Shown here: piece by piece, positions 22,759-36,924 of the stretch
Layout of the letters: every line of letters starts with the position of its first letter
Position numbering within the stretch: position 1 is the first letter of the stretch
From: Dipodascopsis uninucleata var. uninucleata
Lineage: Eukaryota > Ascomycota > Lipomycetes > Lipomycetales > Lipomycetaceae
Assembly (NCBI GenBank): GCA_030568195.1
Contig: JAJLTO010000008.1
Location: forward strand, 1-64,000
DNA: 64,000 nt
Direction: 5' to 3'
Notes under the pieces: model-generated
What the model saw: only the letters and a program-made list of their open reading frames with translations
Database searches by the model: none
What the model was told of the DNA's origin: nothing
Program-made: the position numbers and the translations under genes

Positions 22759-25493
22759 ATGATCGAAGACTCACCTCCAACGGTCCCAATTTCGTTTTCG
22801 AATAACTTCTGGGTAAGCAGCGCTCATTATAATATATAAGAGCTCACGAGTTTGACGAAATCAATATAGTTAGTTGCTAATTCTGGTATTACTTAGGGTC
22901 TGGAGGAGAAAGGTGTTACAAGTCTCTTGCAGCGGATGAGAGAAGCGAAGCTCACTTGTGAAGAATTAAAAGCATTTTACAAGGAGCGTATATCTATTGA
23001 AGATGATTATTCTAGGCGATTGCTTTCTCTTTCACGCCGAGCGCTAGGATCTGTAGAAGTAGGCACCTTGAAGGCTTCTTTAGAGACTGTGAGACGGGAG
23101 ACGGAGCAGATGAGTAAAGCTCATGCAAACACTTCGGACCAGCTGAAAATGGAACTTGAAGAACCCTTGATTGCCTTCGCAGCTGGTATGCGAGAACGTC
23201 GCAAAGTTGTTCAAACAACAATCGAGAAGCTTACCAAAGCAAAAATGGCGCAGGCAGTTGCTGTTCAAAAAAACAAAGATCGTTTCGAGAGTGACTGCAA
23301 TAAAATCAATGGTTACATAGCTCAGCAAAACATGGTATTAGGTCGCGAATTAGAGAAAAATAACAGCAAGCTAGAGAAAGTTCAGATCTCTGTTACGACG
23401 TCACGACGTGACTACCAGATGTCACTACGAAACCTGGCTGAGACTACAGAGAGGTGGAACAGAGAATGGAGGGCCGCATGCGATGTAAGTACCAAAGACG
23501 GCTTATAAACGAGCAAGGAAAATATTCTAATAATTAATCCTAGAAATTTCAAGATTTAGAGGAAGAGCGTATTGATTTCCTTAAGTCTAACATTTGGGCT
23601 TACACTAATGTCTTGTCTACTGTTTGTGTAAATGACGACGAATTCTGTGAGAATATTCGTTTGTCCCTCGAAAAATGCGATGTTGAGCAAGACATTGTCG
23701 CCGTTGTGAAAGATCGGGGAACGGGAAGAGAAATTCCTGATCCACCAAAGTACATCAACTTCATGGAGGGATCTTATCAACCAGAGCGTGAATGTTACTG
23801 CTTAGCCCAGTTTCCAAGATCTGGAAATCCGCAGTTTCGATCTAGCAGCCCTCAATTGTTCGCTAATGAAAACCAAACACTATCCAAAAAGGTATTTGCC
23901 AGAAACAATGATCAAAGAGGTAATGTTCAAATTGAAAATAGCCATAGCGATCTGGCACATCATGATGATCATCATGACCTGTCTTCTATTCCTAGCGACC
24001 AAATCGAATCGATATTTAATAGTATGGCCATTGATGAGTCTAGCAAAGCAAATTTACCTCGTGATAGTTCTAAGCAAACTATTAAGAACTGGATCTCGTC
24101 GGCTACGAATTCTTCAGAACAACCTCTCGACATCCTGTCTGAGAATAAGCCTATCAACAGACGGATTCCTTCGGCTGAACTGTCTAAATATTATGCTGTT
24201 GGAGGAGAAAATCAAGAAACTCCAGCGCAGAACAACTCATCTCCTGATATAAAATCTAAAGGTGCATGGAAATCGCCATTTAAGCGCTCGAGCAAAGTTG
24301 ATACTAAATCAACTTGGGCAGAGGAGGAGATTGTCACCAAGTTGCCATCAAAAGAGTATTCTACTCAGAGCAAACAATCGAAGAAATATGGTTTCCTTGC
24401 TCATTATGCTAGATCCAAATCAGCAGCTTCTATTAGATCAAATAATGATATTTTGGATTCATCACTTGTTGATGATGATTACAATTCCAGCCCTACAAAG
24501 GAGATTCCTGTTGATGTCAAATTAGGTCAGCAAAATGATAATAAGGATGATTATGATCCTCTCCAAGAAGCTCTTTCGAGTCTTAGACGAGGAGCTTCAG
24601 ATAAATATAACGGAATTGGATCTATTAATGGCTCCATAAGAAAGAATAATGGTCGTCGAGTGCCATCATACTCGGCTCCTACTAGTCCTTCAAATTCAAG
24701 TGCGCGACCAAATGATATTTCGGCGCCAAGTCATAATTCGCCAGTAAATAAACAATCGCAGTTCAGACCTCTTTCAGTGGCTGGAAAATTGGATACTCTT
24801 AATAGAGAGCAACAGATGCAGTATCCACCTCGGACCGCCTCTCCACAGATATCCTCTATCAACAGACAACTCACTGGCAAAATGTCTTCACCTGCACTTG
24901 GATATCAGACACCGTCTCCTACCAAAGAGATGCGTCCTTCTTCTAGAATGTCACAGCAGCAAGTACAACAGCATGTGACTCAAGTGCAGGGCCAGGCTTA
25001 CACAGACTCTCGAATTCAACCACGTCTCATAAACGGACGACCGCCGTCAAGAGCTGAGGGGATTTATAATGAGTCTCCAAAATATATGCCTTCTAATGGT
25101 TATGCTGCACGTCCTCCATCAGCATTTGGCCAGTCTAAAATTCCTCGTAACCCTTATGAAGCCCAACTCAGGCAGCATCGACCGGAGGAGCCAATATACT
25201 CTGATAGAATGACTCAGCAACGACAGAAAAGTAAATCTGCCCTAGATTTGAGAGCTGCTCCTCAAGGAATTGAGCTCCCGGTTCGTTCTAGAGATGGCAG
25301 AGAGGTTATTGCACATGCTCGTGCAATGTATGATTATAAAGCACAAATTCCTGAAGAAGTAAGCTTTCGTAAAGGTGACTTCCTATTAGTGCTGAATATG
25401 CAAGAAGACGGTTGGTGGGAAGCAGAAGTGTTTGGCCCTCGCAGCCGACCACAATTAGGATTGGCACCAAGCAATTTTTGTCATGTTTTGTAG
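22759..25493 (+). CDS. HOF1: F-BAR and SH3 cytokinesis protein (Cdc15/Imp2/Hof1 family)
   Basis: Three exons (22759-22812, 22897-23484, 23544-25493) join in phase 0 to give about 863 aa. The F-BAR domain covers residues about 10-290, starting SFSNNFWGLEEKGVTSLLQRM and continuing with CEELKAFYKERISIEDDYSRRLLSLSR, then RRETEQMSKAH and QLKMELEEPLIAFA. The middle (about 300-795) is Ser/Pro/Gln/Asn-rich and disordered, the region that is phosphorylated in relatives. The last 60 residues form an SH3 domain (ARAMYDYKAQIPEEVSFRKGD...DGWWEAEVF...LGLAPSNFC). Family members bind the plasma membrane at the division site, scaffold the actomyosin ring and coordinate septum formation. The spacing of the two introns inside the F-BAR part is typical of a retained ancestral structure. 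Cdc15 and Imp2 are equally good names. Confidence 0.93.
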
Positions 25494-25838
25494 GATTTCA
25501 ATGCCTGTTTAGGATACAGACAGTCTTTTTATGTATGGAATTGGTCCATGGGCAGTCTAGTTCAATAATCTTTAAAATACGTAATGTTTTCTTCTTTATT
25601 CGTGGTTGTCAGCGAATGAGCTCTGATGTCTTATGAGATCTATTATCAAATGCTTATTTCTTTCTCTTCTCCTTATTTTATCTTTATTGTTACTTTTTTT
25701 TTGGTTATTTTTCTTCTCTCAATTGATCTATTTTGTCTTACTCGCTACTCAGTGAGATCGAGTACGTTGAGAAGATGTACACTCCCTTTGATTGAAATTG
25801 TACTTAAGAAATGTACACCATCATAGTAATTAGTTAGA
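25494..25838. other. Convergent 3' flank F-BAR gene/TRAPPC12
   Basis: 345 bp between two stop codons, T-rich (25,660-25,740). It must hold both polyadenylation regions. No gene or repeat seen. Confidence 0.5.
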
Positions 25839-27258
25839 CTATGAGCAATAAGCAGATACATTTTCTAGCTGTCTTTTCAAAATGTCCACTATAAAATAAC
25901 TAAATATGAGATCTGGAAGTGTGTTTCCATTCTTCGAAAGGTCCGAAAAAATACTCCTGGCCATCTCAGAGCGACTATCATTTAGATAAGCAAGAGCTAT
26001 ATTAACCTTACTTATATCATTGTCAACATATTGAGTCTGACTATCTGCAGATTGAGGGAAAGCAGAACTTTCATTAATTTTTGATAGTTCCTCAAAACTT
26101 CTCTTGAACAATGTATCTCTTTGCTGGTTAATACCAGACGCTGTGTCTGACAAAGTAGACGAAACTTGTACTTGGCGAGTTGTTCCTATTGACGCTGAAT
26201 CACTTTCATTGTCGCCCGTCTTGTCTCGCGAGTCAGTCTCAACAGATTTTTCAATACTAATAGGATGTACCGCCTCGACTACAGGTGTCTGAATAATTGG
26301 ATCTGAGTCCGTCGATGGAACTTTTTGAAACCATTTTCCGGCCTCAGGCATATTTCCAAGTTTAATATGCAACAAGGCAATGGCGCTCACTATTCTAATT
26401 TGGATGACAGGGTCTCCTGGACAAGACTCATACATGCACTGCAACTGCTCAAACGCAGCTGCATAATCTCTCATATTTGCTAGTATGGATGCAATATAGA
26501 TTCCACAGTCTGCCAAACGGAGTTTCCATATCTCGGTCTCTGTTGTAGCTTTGCTAGACTGCTTCCAGCATTCCATGCGCGCTTCTCGCGCCAGAGCATA
26601 ATACTTCACAATTCCCAGCTGGCTGTGATCATTCGTCTGGATTGTTATAAGTACTGTCCGTAGATCCCATGGAATAACTGATAGGCCCGACTTCGTTTTG
26701 AATAATTCCGACGAATTAATTCCTGCCAAGGCATTCGCTTCTGCTGATGCTATCGATTGATATTGAAGCAGGCAAAGAGAGACTAACCGGAGCGTCCATA
26801 GATGAAAGATGCGGTTATGATCTGTTACAAGACTCGAAACTATCATCTGCTCAGCTGTCGTTGCTATGGTAGAGAGAGTTGATCGGAGAAGTAACTGTGA
26901 CGTTGGTAATCCCACCAAATCCTTAAACGATATGTCTGATACAGGAAATACTATCGGTAGTTGCTTAAAAATATGTGGATCAATGTAATCTTTCATATCT
27001 ACCAACTGCTCAGCAGTAGGAGTCTTAGGTGATAAGTCGCTTTTTTTAATTTCACTGTTAAATCATCAGTATTAATTTCTGTAGCAGGACTACTCTTTGT
27101 TCGTGTAGTGTACAATATTCAGTGATATCCACTCTCGCACTCATTCAGGTCCAAGTTACTTACTCCATCCTTGTTTCTAAAGGTCCAAGAGAGACCGGCA
27201 CTCTACCAGGTGAATGTGACCTCTTAGACGTAGTAGTCATAGGTCTAAGGTCAGCCAT
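25839..27258 (-). CDS. TRAPPC12: TRAPP complex subunit 12-like TPR protein
   Basis: Two exons on the minus strand (27258-27164 and 27054-25839) give about 436 aa. After a short Ser/Pro-rich N-terminus (with KRSHSPGRVPVS) the protein is helical and TPR-like. Family-like blocks are LWTLRLVSLCLLQYQ, IPWDLRTVLITIQ, GIVKYYALAREARMECW, WKLRLADCGIYIASILANM and DYAAAFEQLQCMYESCPGDPVIQIRIVSAIALLHIKLGN. The C-terminus carries a Ser/Thr/Asp-rich linker and a final helical repeat (KVNIALAYLNDSRSEMARSIF). TRAPPC12 belongs to TRAPPIII, the Ypt1/Rab1 exchange and tethering complex acting in ER-Golgi traffic and autophagy. It is missing from S. cerevisiae but present in filamentous fungi, which helps place the organism. 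The gene is divergent from DUS3. Confidence 0.82.
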
Positions 27259-27632
27259 TCCGAATCGCTAATTGGATAAAATGATTTACACATATATCAT
27301 GTTAGTAAATCTTGAAAATACGAAGCTTGAGACAGGTTTTAAAGTTGAGGATTGAAAGTTAACGTTCGGATCGAACTTGGGAGATTAGAAAATTGTATGG
27401 AAATTTTTTCTAGATTATAGCGAAGTATCAAGTATATACAAAATTATCTTGGACACTGCTAATAAACAGATGTCAAGAGAAATAATGGACCAAAAATCTG
27501 ACAGCAATGTCCTACTGGAAGAAAATGTCACAGAGAAGCGATCATTTAATTTACAGGACGGCGAAGTGGTCAAGAGTATAGGTAATAGTGAAATTCGTTG
27601 GATAAACCGAATAGTGACTAATTTCTGTTAAA
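27259..27632. promoter_or_regulatory. Divergent promoter region TRAPPC12/DUS3
   Basis: 374 bp between two start codons. ATGs at 27470 and 27485 open an in-frame short reading frame ending at 27631, only two bases before the DUS3 ATG at 27633. It could act as a uORF if the leader is long enough, but has no motif. Confidence 0.4.
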
Positions 27633-29513
27633 ATGTCCCTAGATTCGAAGAGAATTAAATTGAATGATGAATTGAGAGACAATAAAGAGCCTATAGAGAT
27701 ACTGGGAAACGAGCGTGATGATAACCGAAGTGAGCAGCGCGGTATTATGAGAATCAAGCCAGAGTGAGTTCAAGAATCTTGCTTGCTATACACAAGTGTT
27801 TAGCTAACATGATTTAGATATATCTTACCCAAAAACACTGCAAACAAAAGTGGAAGTGGAGGTGTTGAAGATGATGACGAGGCGGAGAGCGGTACAAAGC
27901 ATAAGAAGGAGCGAGGACAGAACAAGAACCGTCGATTCCAAAAAGCTCGTGAGACTGTCAAATTTTGCGAGTCGTTGAAAGATGGCGAAGGTCAATGCAA
28001 ATTCGGTAACGACTGCAGATTCGAGCATGATATAGGCGTATATCTTAGTTCGAAACCACCAGATATTGAAGGTGTTTGTCCTGTATATGAAGCAATTGGT
28101 TATTGTCCTGTTGGTATCAAATGTCGCTGGTTGGGATCACATTACGCAGATGGCAAACTTAAGATATGCGAGGAGAAGAAAGCGAATGCAGGACATGAGC
28201 TAAATCGGATCAACCGTGAAACTCAAAATATCCTTCAGAAGAAGAAGTTTCCGGTGCCAAAGAGCGAGAAGATAATTCCTTATTTGGAGTCACTCAAGGA
28301 AACTGAAGATAAGGCTAATAATAATCTTGACGAGCGCCGGGCAGCTTTCATTGAGTCACCTCTCCTAGCTTGCGAAAAACAAGCAATAAATCTTGATAAG
28401 GCTAAAATACTCTCTCCACTTACAACTGTCGGCAACCTTCCTTTTAGACGTCTGTGTAGATGGTATGGTGCTGATATTACTTATTCAGAGATGGCTTTGT
28501 CTCTCCCTCTTTTGCAAGGATCGAAGTCAGAGTGGGCACTACCTCGTACACACACAAGTGAAGTACCCGGCTTCGGTGTTCAGATCGCAGCGTCTAAACT
28601 CTGGCAGGCAGTAAAGGCAACGGAAGTGCTCTCCACGTCCAGTGACTATATCCATGATATCAATCTTAATTGTGGATGTCCAATTGATCTCATTTTTCGT
28701 TCCGGTGCTGGTTCTGCACTATTAGACTCTGGCACTAAGCTTATGCGGATCTTAAAGGGTATGAATGCTGTTTCTGGTGACATTCCAGTTACAGCTAAGA
28801 TTCGATTAGGTACTCGCGATGCTCACCCGAATGCCAAGAAGCTTGCTGCTAGAATGGTGGCAGAGGGTGATGTGGCAGCTATTACATTACATGGACGTTC
28901 AAGACAGCAACGCTACACCCGAGCTGCGGATTGGAATTATATTGGAGAGACTGCTCAAATTGTGCGAGATGCCTCAGAGGAGATTGCAGAACGGGAAAAG
29001 GAAAAGCGTGAGCGCAGAAAAGTATGGTTCGTGGGTAATGGAGACTGCTATTCATGGAAAGATTGGTGGGATGCAGTCGACAATCATGGAGTCGATAGTG
29101 TTATGATTGCTCGAGGAGCTTTGATAAAACCTTGGATTTTCGAAGAAATCGACAAGAAGCAATATCTTGACAAGAGCGCTACAGAAAGACTAGAGATGAT
29201 CGGACAGTTTGCAAAATATGGATTGGAACACTGGGGTACTGATGAATACGGAATTAATAATTGCAGACGTTTCTTATGTGAGTTTTTATCATTCTCATGC
29301 CGATATGTTCCAGTTGGAATCCTAGAAGTACTCCCACCAAGACTCCAGGATCGTCCTCCTATGTGGCGAGGGCGTAATGAATTAGAGACTCTTCTGGGAT
29401 CCGGTGATTATAAAGACTGGATAAAAATATCAGAGATGTTTTTGGGACCATCTCACGAATCTTTTGACTTCAAACCAAAACATAAGAGCAATGCTTACGA
29501 GGCTGAAGGATAA
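27633..29513 (+). CDS. DUS3: tRNA-dihydrouridine(47) synthase
   Basis: Two exons (27633-27763 and 27818-29513) give about 608 aa, close to yeast Dus3. A charged N-terminus is followed by two CCCH-type zinc-binding segments: TVKFCESLKDGEGQCKFGNDCRFEH (about 90-115) and VCPVYEAIGYCPVGIKCRWLGSH (about 128-150). The flavin-binding Dus barrel runs from about 225 to 550: KILSPLTTVGNLPFRRLC, GVQIAAS, then NLNCGCPIDLIFRSGAGSALL with the catalytic cysteine, VTAKIRLG, ITLHGRSRQQRYT, and VWFVGNGDCYS. The enzyme reduces uridine 47 in the variable loop of cytosolic tRNAs using NADPH and FMN, and also modifies some mRNAs. The intron (54 nt) is among the shortest here and has a GCTAAC branch site. Confidence 0.96.
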
Positions 29514-29764
29514 GATCGAAATACAAATTATGTTAAATGTCTAGGTAGACAAGAATTTAAATACGATCAATGCAAAAATTGATACTGTAATTCAAAGGAG
29601 AAATTAATACAAAAATAACTCAAAAGGATTCTTCAAGTCAGCTAGAAACAAGAATAATGTATGCTTCCATTTCCGAAGGGATATAAGACCAAATGACTGT
29701 AACTGGATTCTTTACCAATTTCTCTTAAAATTTTCGTGGAGTAAATCTTCATATACATATACAT

Positions 29765-30629
29765 TTACTTTGTTTTTGACGGAAGCTCCTCGTTAGAGGC
29801 ATTGACTTTATCGCCAAGCTTATGATACTCAGCACTAAGACCCTCGCACTGCTTCTTCAATGTCTCAATGTCGGCTTCTTTGGAGGCAAGTTTCTTCTGA
29901 AGTTTTGCAATCTCGATGTCTTTCAAAGCAGCATCCTCCTTAGACAAGGCGCTAATCTTACCATCTGCCTTCATTGTCTGAATTTCATCTTCAGCAGTAA
30001 ACAAATCAATAACAAGGACATAGGTGCGGTTAAGGATACTATTCAGACTACGAGTTAGCAAAATACGAAACATAGCTGGTACTGACCAAAGATATGATCC
30101 CAGAAAAAAAAAACTTACATAGATAAGAAAAGAGTGAACCCACAAAGATACATATTTCTTTGTGAATAGAACTTGCGCGCCTGGATCTCGGTACGATCTG
30201 TACCTGTTGATATCAACTTTGCATTATCCGGCATGGTAATTACTTCTTGCTGTACTCGATAAACACGGTTAACAGAATCAATAAAAAGAATCAGAATAAA
30301 AACGAAAGTAATTTTCATAGTGTACTGAGTCCGTGCAACTATTTCTGACGTTGAAATGAACGTGAATAGCCGTCGTCGCAAGTTAAATGGCAACGGAGTA
30401 ACAAGCACAAAGAATGATGCCATTTCGGTCATCAAAATGATGAAAACCTGTCAGGATTCAAGTTAATAAGATGGTTCTTTCTGATCCCCAGATATAAATA
30501 GTACTATGCTATATGTAAGATGTTCCAATATACTATAGAATATAATAGCTACGATGACAAACAAGTATGAGACTACATCTGATCTTATGTTTTTGTTTTA
30601 AGACTTACCAATGTGTAGTATAGAGTCAT
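29765..30629 (-). CDS. YET3: BAP31/Yet3-family ER membrane protein
   Basis: Three exons on the minus strand (30629-30609, 30447-30119, 30047-29765) give about 210 aa. The first exon encodes only MTLYYTL, which joins VFIILMTEMASFFVLVTPLP, the classic start of BAP31 proteins. Three membrane helices fall in the first 130 residues (the third spans the second intron: CGFTLFLS-ILNSILNRTYVLVIDLF). The rest is a coiled coil (LSKEDAALKDIEIAKLQKKLASKEADIETLKKQ) facing the cytosol. There is no clear KKXX signal; the end is LPSKTK. Yeast Yet proteins associate with the SEC translocon and ER export of membrane proteins. Yet1, Yet2 and Yet3 cannot be told apart; Yet3 is used as the common representative. 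Confidence 0.9.
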
Positions 30630-31343
30630 ATTTAATGCGTCAAATATACTAAGGCTTAATCCTGCCAGTTAATAATTTGAAATATGGTGTTATATTTGAG
30701 TGTAAGTAGCTTAATAACACTCGTGTTGCGTATTGTGAGTATACTCGATGGAAAAATTTCTAGTGAACACGCAGTCTTATTTGATTCTCGAGTCAATATT
30801 TTTACCTGCCTAGCGACGCCTTTTTATTATGATTTTCCTGTGGTTTAGTAGAAGTTACGTTTAGCACTCTGGACACCGTCATATGGACGATCGACAACAA
30901 AGGCATAAACGGTCACATAATTTACATATATGCACTATTAGCACTCAATACAATACAGCTAACCCACAAACGCGAAATAATTATTATGTAAAAAAGCTCA
31001 ATTGACTAATTATTACGTCACTCTTGCAGAACTAGACTTAACAATGCAGTTAGAAATAGTAATGGATATGAGAATGAAAGAATTATGAAAATCGTTATAT
31101 CATTGATTAGTACGCATATAATAAGTTTATCATAAATATAGATTTTTCACGCGACTACTTAAGTATGGAAAACCTAGGAAAAGTAAAATATGGCTTAAAC
31201 CGCAGGCGAGAACAAATGCCCTGAAATTAAGGAATGAGATGGAGGAGATTTGAAAATTATGAGATATAAAATATCATAGAAAATATTAGTTATAATTACC
31301 AGTAAAACAATAGCAGGTAATTACTAGATTAAACTACATCGAC
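30630..31343. other. Intergenic between YET3 and FBA1
   Basis: 714 bp, AT-rich. It holds the YET3 promoter and the FBA1 3' UTR (both genes are on the minus strand). No open frame or repeat of note was seen. Confidence 0.5.
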
Positions 31344-32977
31344 TTAGACAGATCCAGCAGTGTTGAAGTCGACGAGAGCAACCTTTACACGCTCAGACAT
31401 AGTCTTCTCACCCTCACGAACCCAAACACGAGGATCGAAATACTTCTTGTTTGGCTTATCCTCACCTTCTGGATTGCCAACCTGTGACAAGATATAATCC
31501 TTCTTGTTGAGAACATAATCACGGATACCGGTAAGGTAAGCATACTGGAGATCAGTATCAAGATTGACCTTAACAACACCATGGCCAATGGCAGTGAGGT
31601 ATTCCTGCTTCGTAGAACCTGAACCTCCATGGAAGACAAGGAAGATTGGAGTGGTAGTCTTAGCATTAATCTTATCCTTGGTATAAGCCTGGTGCTTGCC
31701 AAGTAAATCTGGCTGCAACTTAACATTTCCTGGCTTGTAAACACCGTGCACGTTACCGAAAGCAGCAGCAATGGAAAAGTATGGCGCGACAGAAGAAAGG
31801 GCTGAGTAGACATCCCAGATGTCTTCTGGCTGAGTGTAAAGAGCAGCGTTGTCAACACCAGTGTTGTCAACACCATCTTCCTCACCACCAGTGATGCCAA
31901 TCTCCATTTCAAGCCACTGCTTCATTGGAGCAACACGTTCAAAGTACTTCTTGACAGTAGCAATATTCTCCTCCTTTGGCTCCTCAGATAAATCAAGCAT
32001 ATGAGAAGAAAAGAGTGGCTCGCCATGCTCCTTGAAGTAGGCCTCATCTGCATCAAGCATACCATCCATCCATGGCAAGAGCTTCTTAGCACAGTGGTCG
32101 GTATGGAGAACGACTGGGATGCCATAGGCAGGAGCAACAGCACGAATATACTGAGCACCAGCAATGGCACCAGTAATAGAGGCCTTCTGATCAGTGTTAG
32201 AAACACCCTTACCAGCGAAATAGGCGGCTCCACCCTGCGACATTTGCAAAATAATAGGACTCTTAGAATCTCTGGCAGCCTCCAAAGCCGCAACAACAGT
32301 AGAAGAAGAAGTCACATTCTAGACACGAACAACAATTAGTCAAGAGTCGCATGCATCTCATTCACATTAGCAACTCAATGATAAACTTGTACAGCTACGA
32401 CGCACCCCGCAATTGACGAAAGTGACGTGCTATCAGTAGCATCTTATTCACGTATTAAAATCAAAATATACATACAATGGCAGGAATGGCAAATTTCTTC
32501 GCTTGAGCGTACTTGAACAACTATATAAAAAAATCGATAGCAGTTAGTACTTCACTCACATCAACAGCTGTTAAATCATAATAAATTCATGTGATGAATA
32601 TTGACCTCTCGCATCCAATAAATAACCATCCCACTTTTATTAATTGATCCTATTACTGAATAACCCGCTACTTTTACTTCCAAATCAAAATAAGCAGACC
32701 CATCAATATGACATCATTCGCAACTCAGACAATTCAAAGAACACACTTTAATGAGTTCTTTCGATTTGCAACATCTGACAACCTCCTATAGCAGTAGCAT
32801 TTCTGCAGAAGCCTAAGCATCAATGGCATTGACGTAGGCAAAACAAAACCACCCTTAACAGCATTTCAGTAAAAACACAGCTCAAGCTGTACTCACGTTA
32901 AGTACGTCGTCTCCTACAATGACACCAGACTTTCTAGACAAAACATCAAGGACAGACATGTTGGTGATTCTAGACAT
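31344..32977 (-). CDS. FBA1: Fructose-bisphosphate aldolase, class II
   Basis: Three exons on the minus strand (32977-32897, 32520-32476, 32318-31344) give 366 aa from the first ATG, or 360 aa from a second in-frame ATG at 32959; yeast Fba1 has 359. The longer form adds MSRITN, and the shorter start matches the family better. Class II motifs are present: VVLHTDHCAKKLLPWMDGML with zinc-binding histidines, MEIGITGGEEDGV, AAAFGNVHGVY, FLVFHGGSGS and VKVNLDTDLQYAYLTGIRDYV. The enzyme splits fructose-1,6-bisphosphate into glyceraldehyde-3-phosphate and dihydroxyacetone phosphate using zinc. Codon choice is biased as in TEF1. The first intron is 376 nt, long for this window and common in highly expressed genes. 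Confidence 0.97.
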
Positions 32978-33071
32978 CGAGGTTAGTAAGAATTCGGAAT
33001 TGACGCTCAAAATGTATTTGGAAGTCGACAACCGAGATTCCAAGCGACTGATAATAAGTACCGTAGCTTAC

Positions 33072-33079
33072 TTTTTATA
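33072..33079 (-). promoter_or_regulatory. TATA box of FBA1
   Basis: On the minus strand the sequence TATAAAAA lies about 95-102 bp before the upstream FBA1 ATG, a typical distance for a strong fungal promoter. Confidence 0.5.
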
Positions 33080-33594
33080 AAGGCGTACCGTTGTCCAAAA
33101 TTAAGAGCAGATTTATAAAACAGATCGAGATAATGATTCGATTACTAGCTTTTATTTTGAATAAGAATATGTCAAAAATATATTCTTAGAAGTAACGAAA
33201 ACTAAAGAGAAAACGAGAAAGAAGAAATATGGAAAAATTAAAAACCTCTACACAGGCCTGCAGTGTACGCAGTGTATTCCTCTTCCTTGCTTCTCGCTCC
33301 TTCGCATCGGTAAGTTGAGGCATTCGACGGATTCTCCAGCACGACCAAACTGTAATCACGTGAAGGCATGAATCCTGCATCTTCCCGAATTGGCTGGTCT
33401 GTAGGCAATGATGGACAATGGGTTAGGTGGCTATTGCATTCTTCCGATGGAGGGATTGGTTGGAGGGCAGTTTGTTTAGTGAACTAATGTTAGACTTGAA
33501 TCTGGTGTAGATTTTGATTTTCAGTTGTATTCACCGAATATTGTACTAGATAGTGAGAATCAGTGATATATGCGCAATGGTATAACACATATCC

Positions 33595-33700
33595 GATCAA
33601 GAGCCCGTAGGAAGGTCCCTGAAGCCCCGCTGTATTTCCGATCGGGTCAGTGAGGCGGTGATACAGGCCGCGTCCGCACTACACGTTGTGCGGAAAAACA
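33595..33700. other. Structured-looking GC-richer island
   Basis: Two inverted repeats lie next to each other. CTGTAT (33630-33635) pairs with ATACAG (33661-33666). TCCGCAC (33673-33679) pairs perfectly with GTGCGGA (33688-33694) around an 8-nt loop. The stretch is richer in G and C than the flanks. It may be part of a structured RNA or a relic of a mobile element; no family is recognised. Confidence 0.25.
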
Positions 33701-33733
33701 TCGTGTCACAAGAATTCGTTGTTTTTTCGCATT

Positions 33734-33765
33734 TTCATAGATTCAGTTCATAGATTCAGTTCATA
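33734..33765. repeat. Tandem 13-bp repeat
   Basis: TTCATAGATTCAG occurs twice in tandem followed by a partial third copy (TTCATA), upstream of FBA1. Confidence 0.8.
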
Positions 33766-34968
33766 CTGCAAAATGCAACCGCAAAACCCATTTTGTAACC
33801 TCTACATTGAATTCTCTGTACACCGGTCTCAAGTGGCTACGAATACCTTAGTATCAGATGCAAACAATCTCATGTGGCTAATCGGCGTTCTTCTACCACT
33901 CTAGCGACATACGCAACGTGCTGACGTAACAAGAACTGCATTGATTACAATTGTTATTTGCATACATCTTATAGAACAATGCAAGCCTGTCTGGGCAATA
34001 TTCCGATTTTACCCGGCGTGGCGCGTGGTCTGACTGCAAGTGTATTGACATAGTACGTGATAGGCCTTGAAAGAAGCTACGGCCAAGTGGACACGAGGAT
34101 GGCAGCTACGAGGATATCATATTTATTGTCGGACGCAAGGAATTTGGACTAGTTTCGTAAACTAATTCCAGTGCATAGACGCAATATTACAATGGCGTGG
34201 CGTACTTTCTTCCACCCATAAACAGTCAAGTCCGGGGTCAGAGCAGGCGGCAACGCCTAAAATTACGCTACAGCCGTTCTGACTTCCGCCGAGGGGAACT
34301 ACTATGTACTAATAAGACCTGATTAACAGAATCCTCTGGAACTTTTTTTATTCGTTGTAGTCAGAGCCCATCGTGCCTGTAAGACTGCGGGATGTCCGCT
34401 TGTGCGAATCAATCGTCTTTCAGTATTCAAATTTGCAGATATAGCATACAGAAAGGATCGCACTCTGCATAGAGACAACGCGAGACACCACAATAACAAA
34501 CTTAGCTGGGCCTTTGAACGGCATATTCTAGAGAACAGAACAGACAATACCATTCAAAACAAGTCAGCTCAGCTACGAGAAAAGCTTATTGGCAAATATA
34601 ATGTAATTTTATAGTAAACGAAAAAATTTAGATATAAATTATCGTTATCCATAGCATGCAAATACGCTTATACACACATACTTAAAAATTTAGAATGTTA
34701 AGTCCGGACTGCTTCCCTGGCAATGGATACCTTTCAGCCACGAGTCTTACAACTACTAAACTATAACAAGAATTAAGTCCAATAAAGAATGAGAGCTAGT
34801 ATTTATGTATATCAAAATAAAATAAACCTATGTGTATAAAAATATATAGGAAAGAACGAAGAGCTTGTTAAATGTACTAAAGAAAGTAGAACACGACTCT
34901 TCATTATAGGCTTTTGTACTGCCCTGACGCAACACAGACTTGAAAGTTCACTGCATACTCATAGCTTT

Positions 34969-36924
<1,956 letters not shown>

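Larger units (their letters stand above)
32978..34968. other. Gene-free stretch between FBA1 promoter and PGM 3' end
   Basis: About 2 kb without a convincing gene. Near FBA1 it holds that gene's promoter. At 33734-33765 a 13-mer (TTCATAGATTCAG) is repeated in tandem twice plus a partial third copy. Between about 33595 and 34330 the base composition is less AT-rich than the flanks and hairpins occur (see the separate entry). Overlapping open frames on both strands at 34323-34614 have no motif I recognise. A decayed transposon or an RNA gene cannot be excluded. Confidence 0.4.

Noticed and set aside
27470-27631. Separate small gene before DUS3
   Set aside because: It has no motif and ends two bases before the DUS3 ATG; better viewed as possible leader sequence or uORF.
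33595-34330. LTR element or other retroelement in the FBA1-PGM gap
   Set aside because: No long terminal repeats, reverse-transcriptase, integrase or gag-like motifs were seen.
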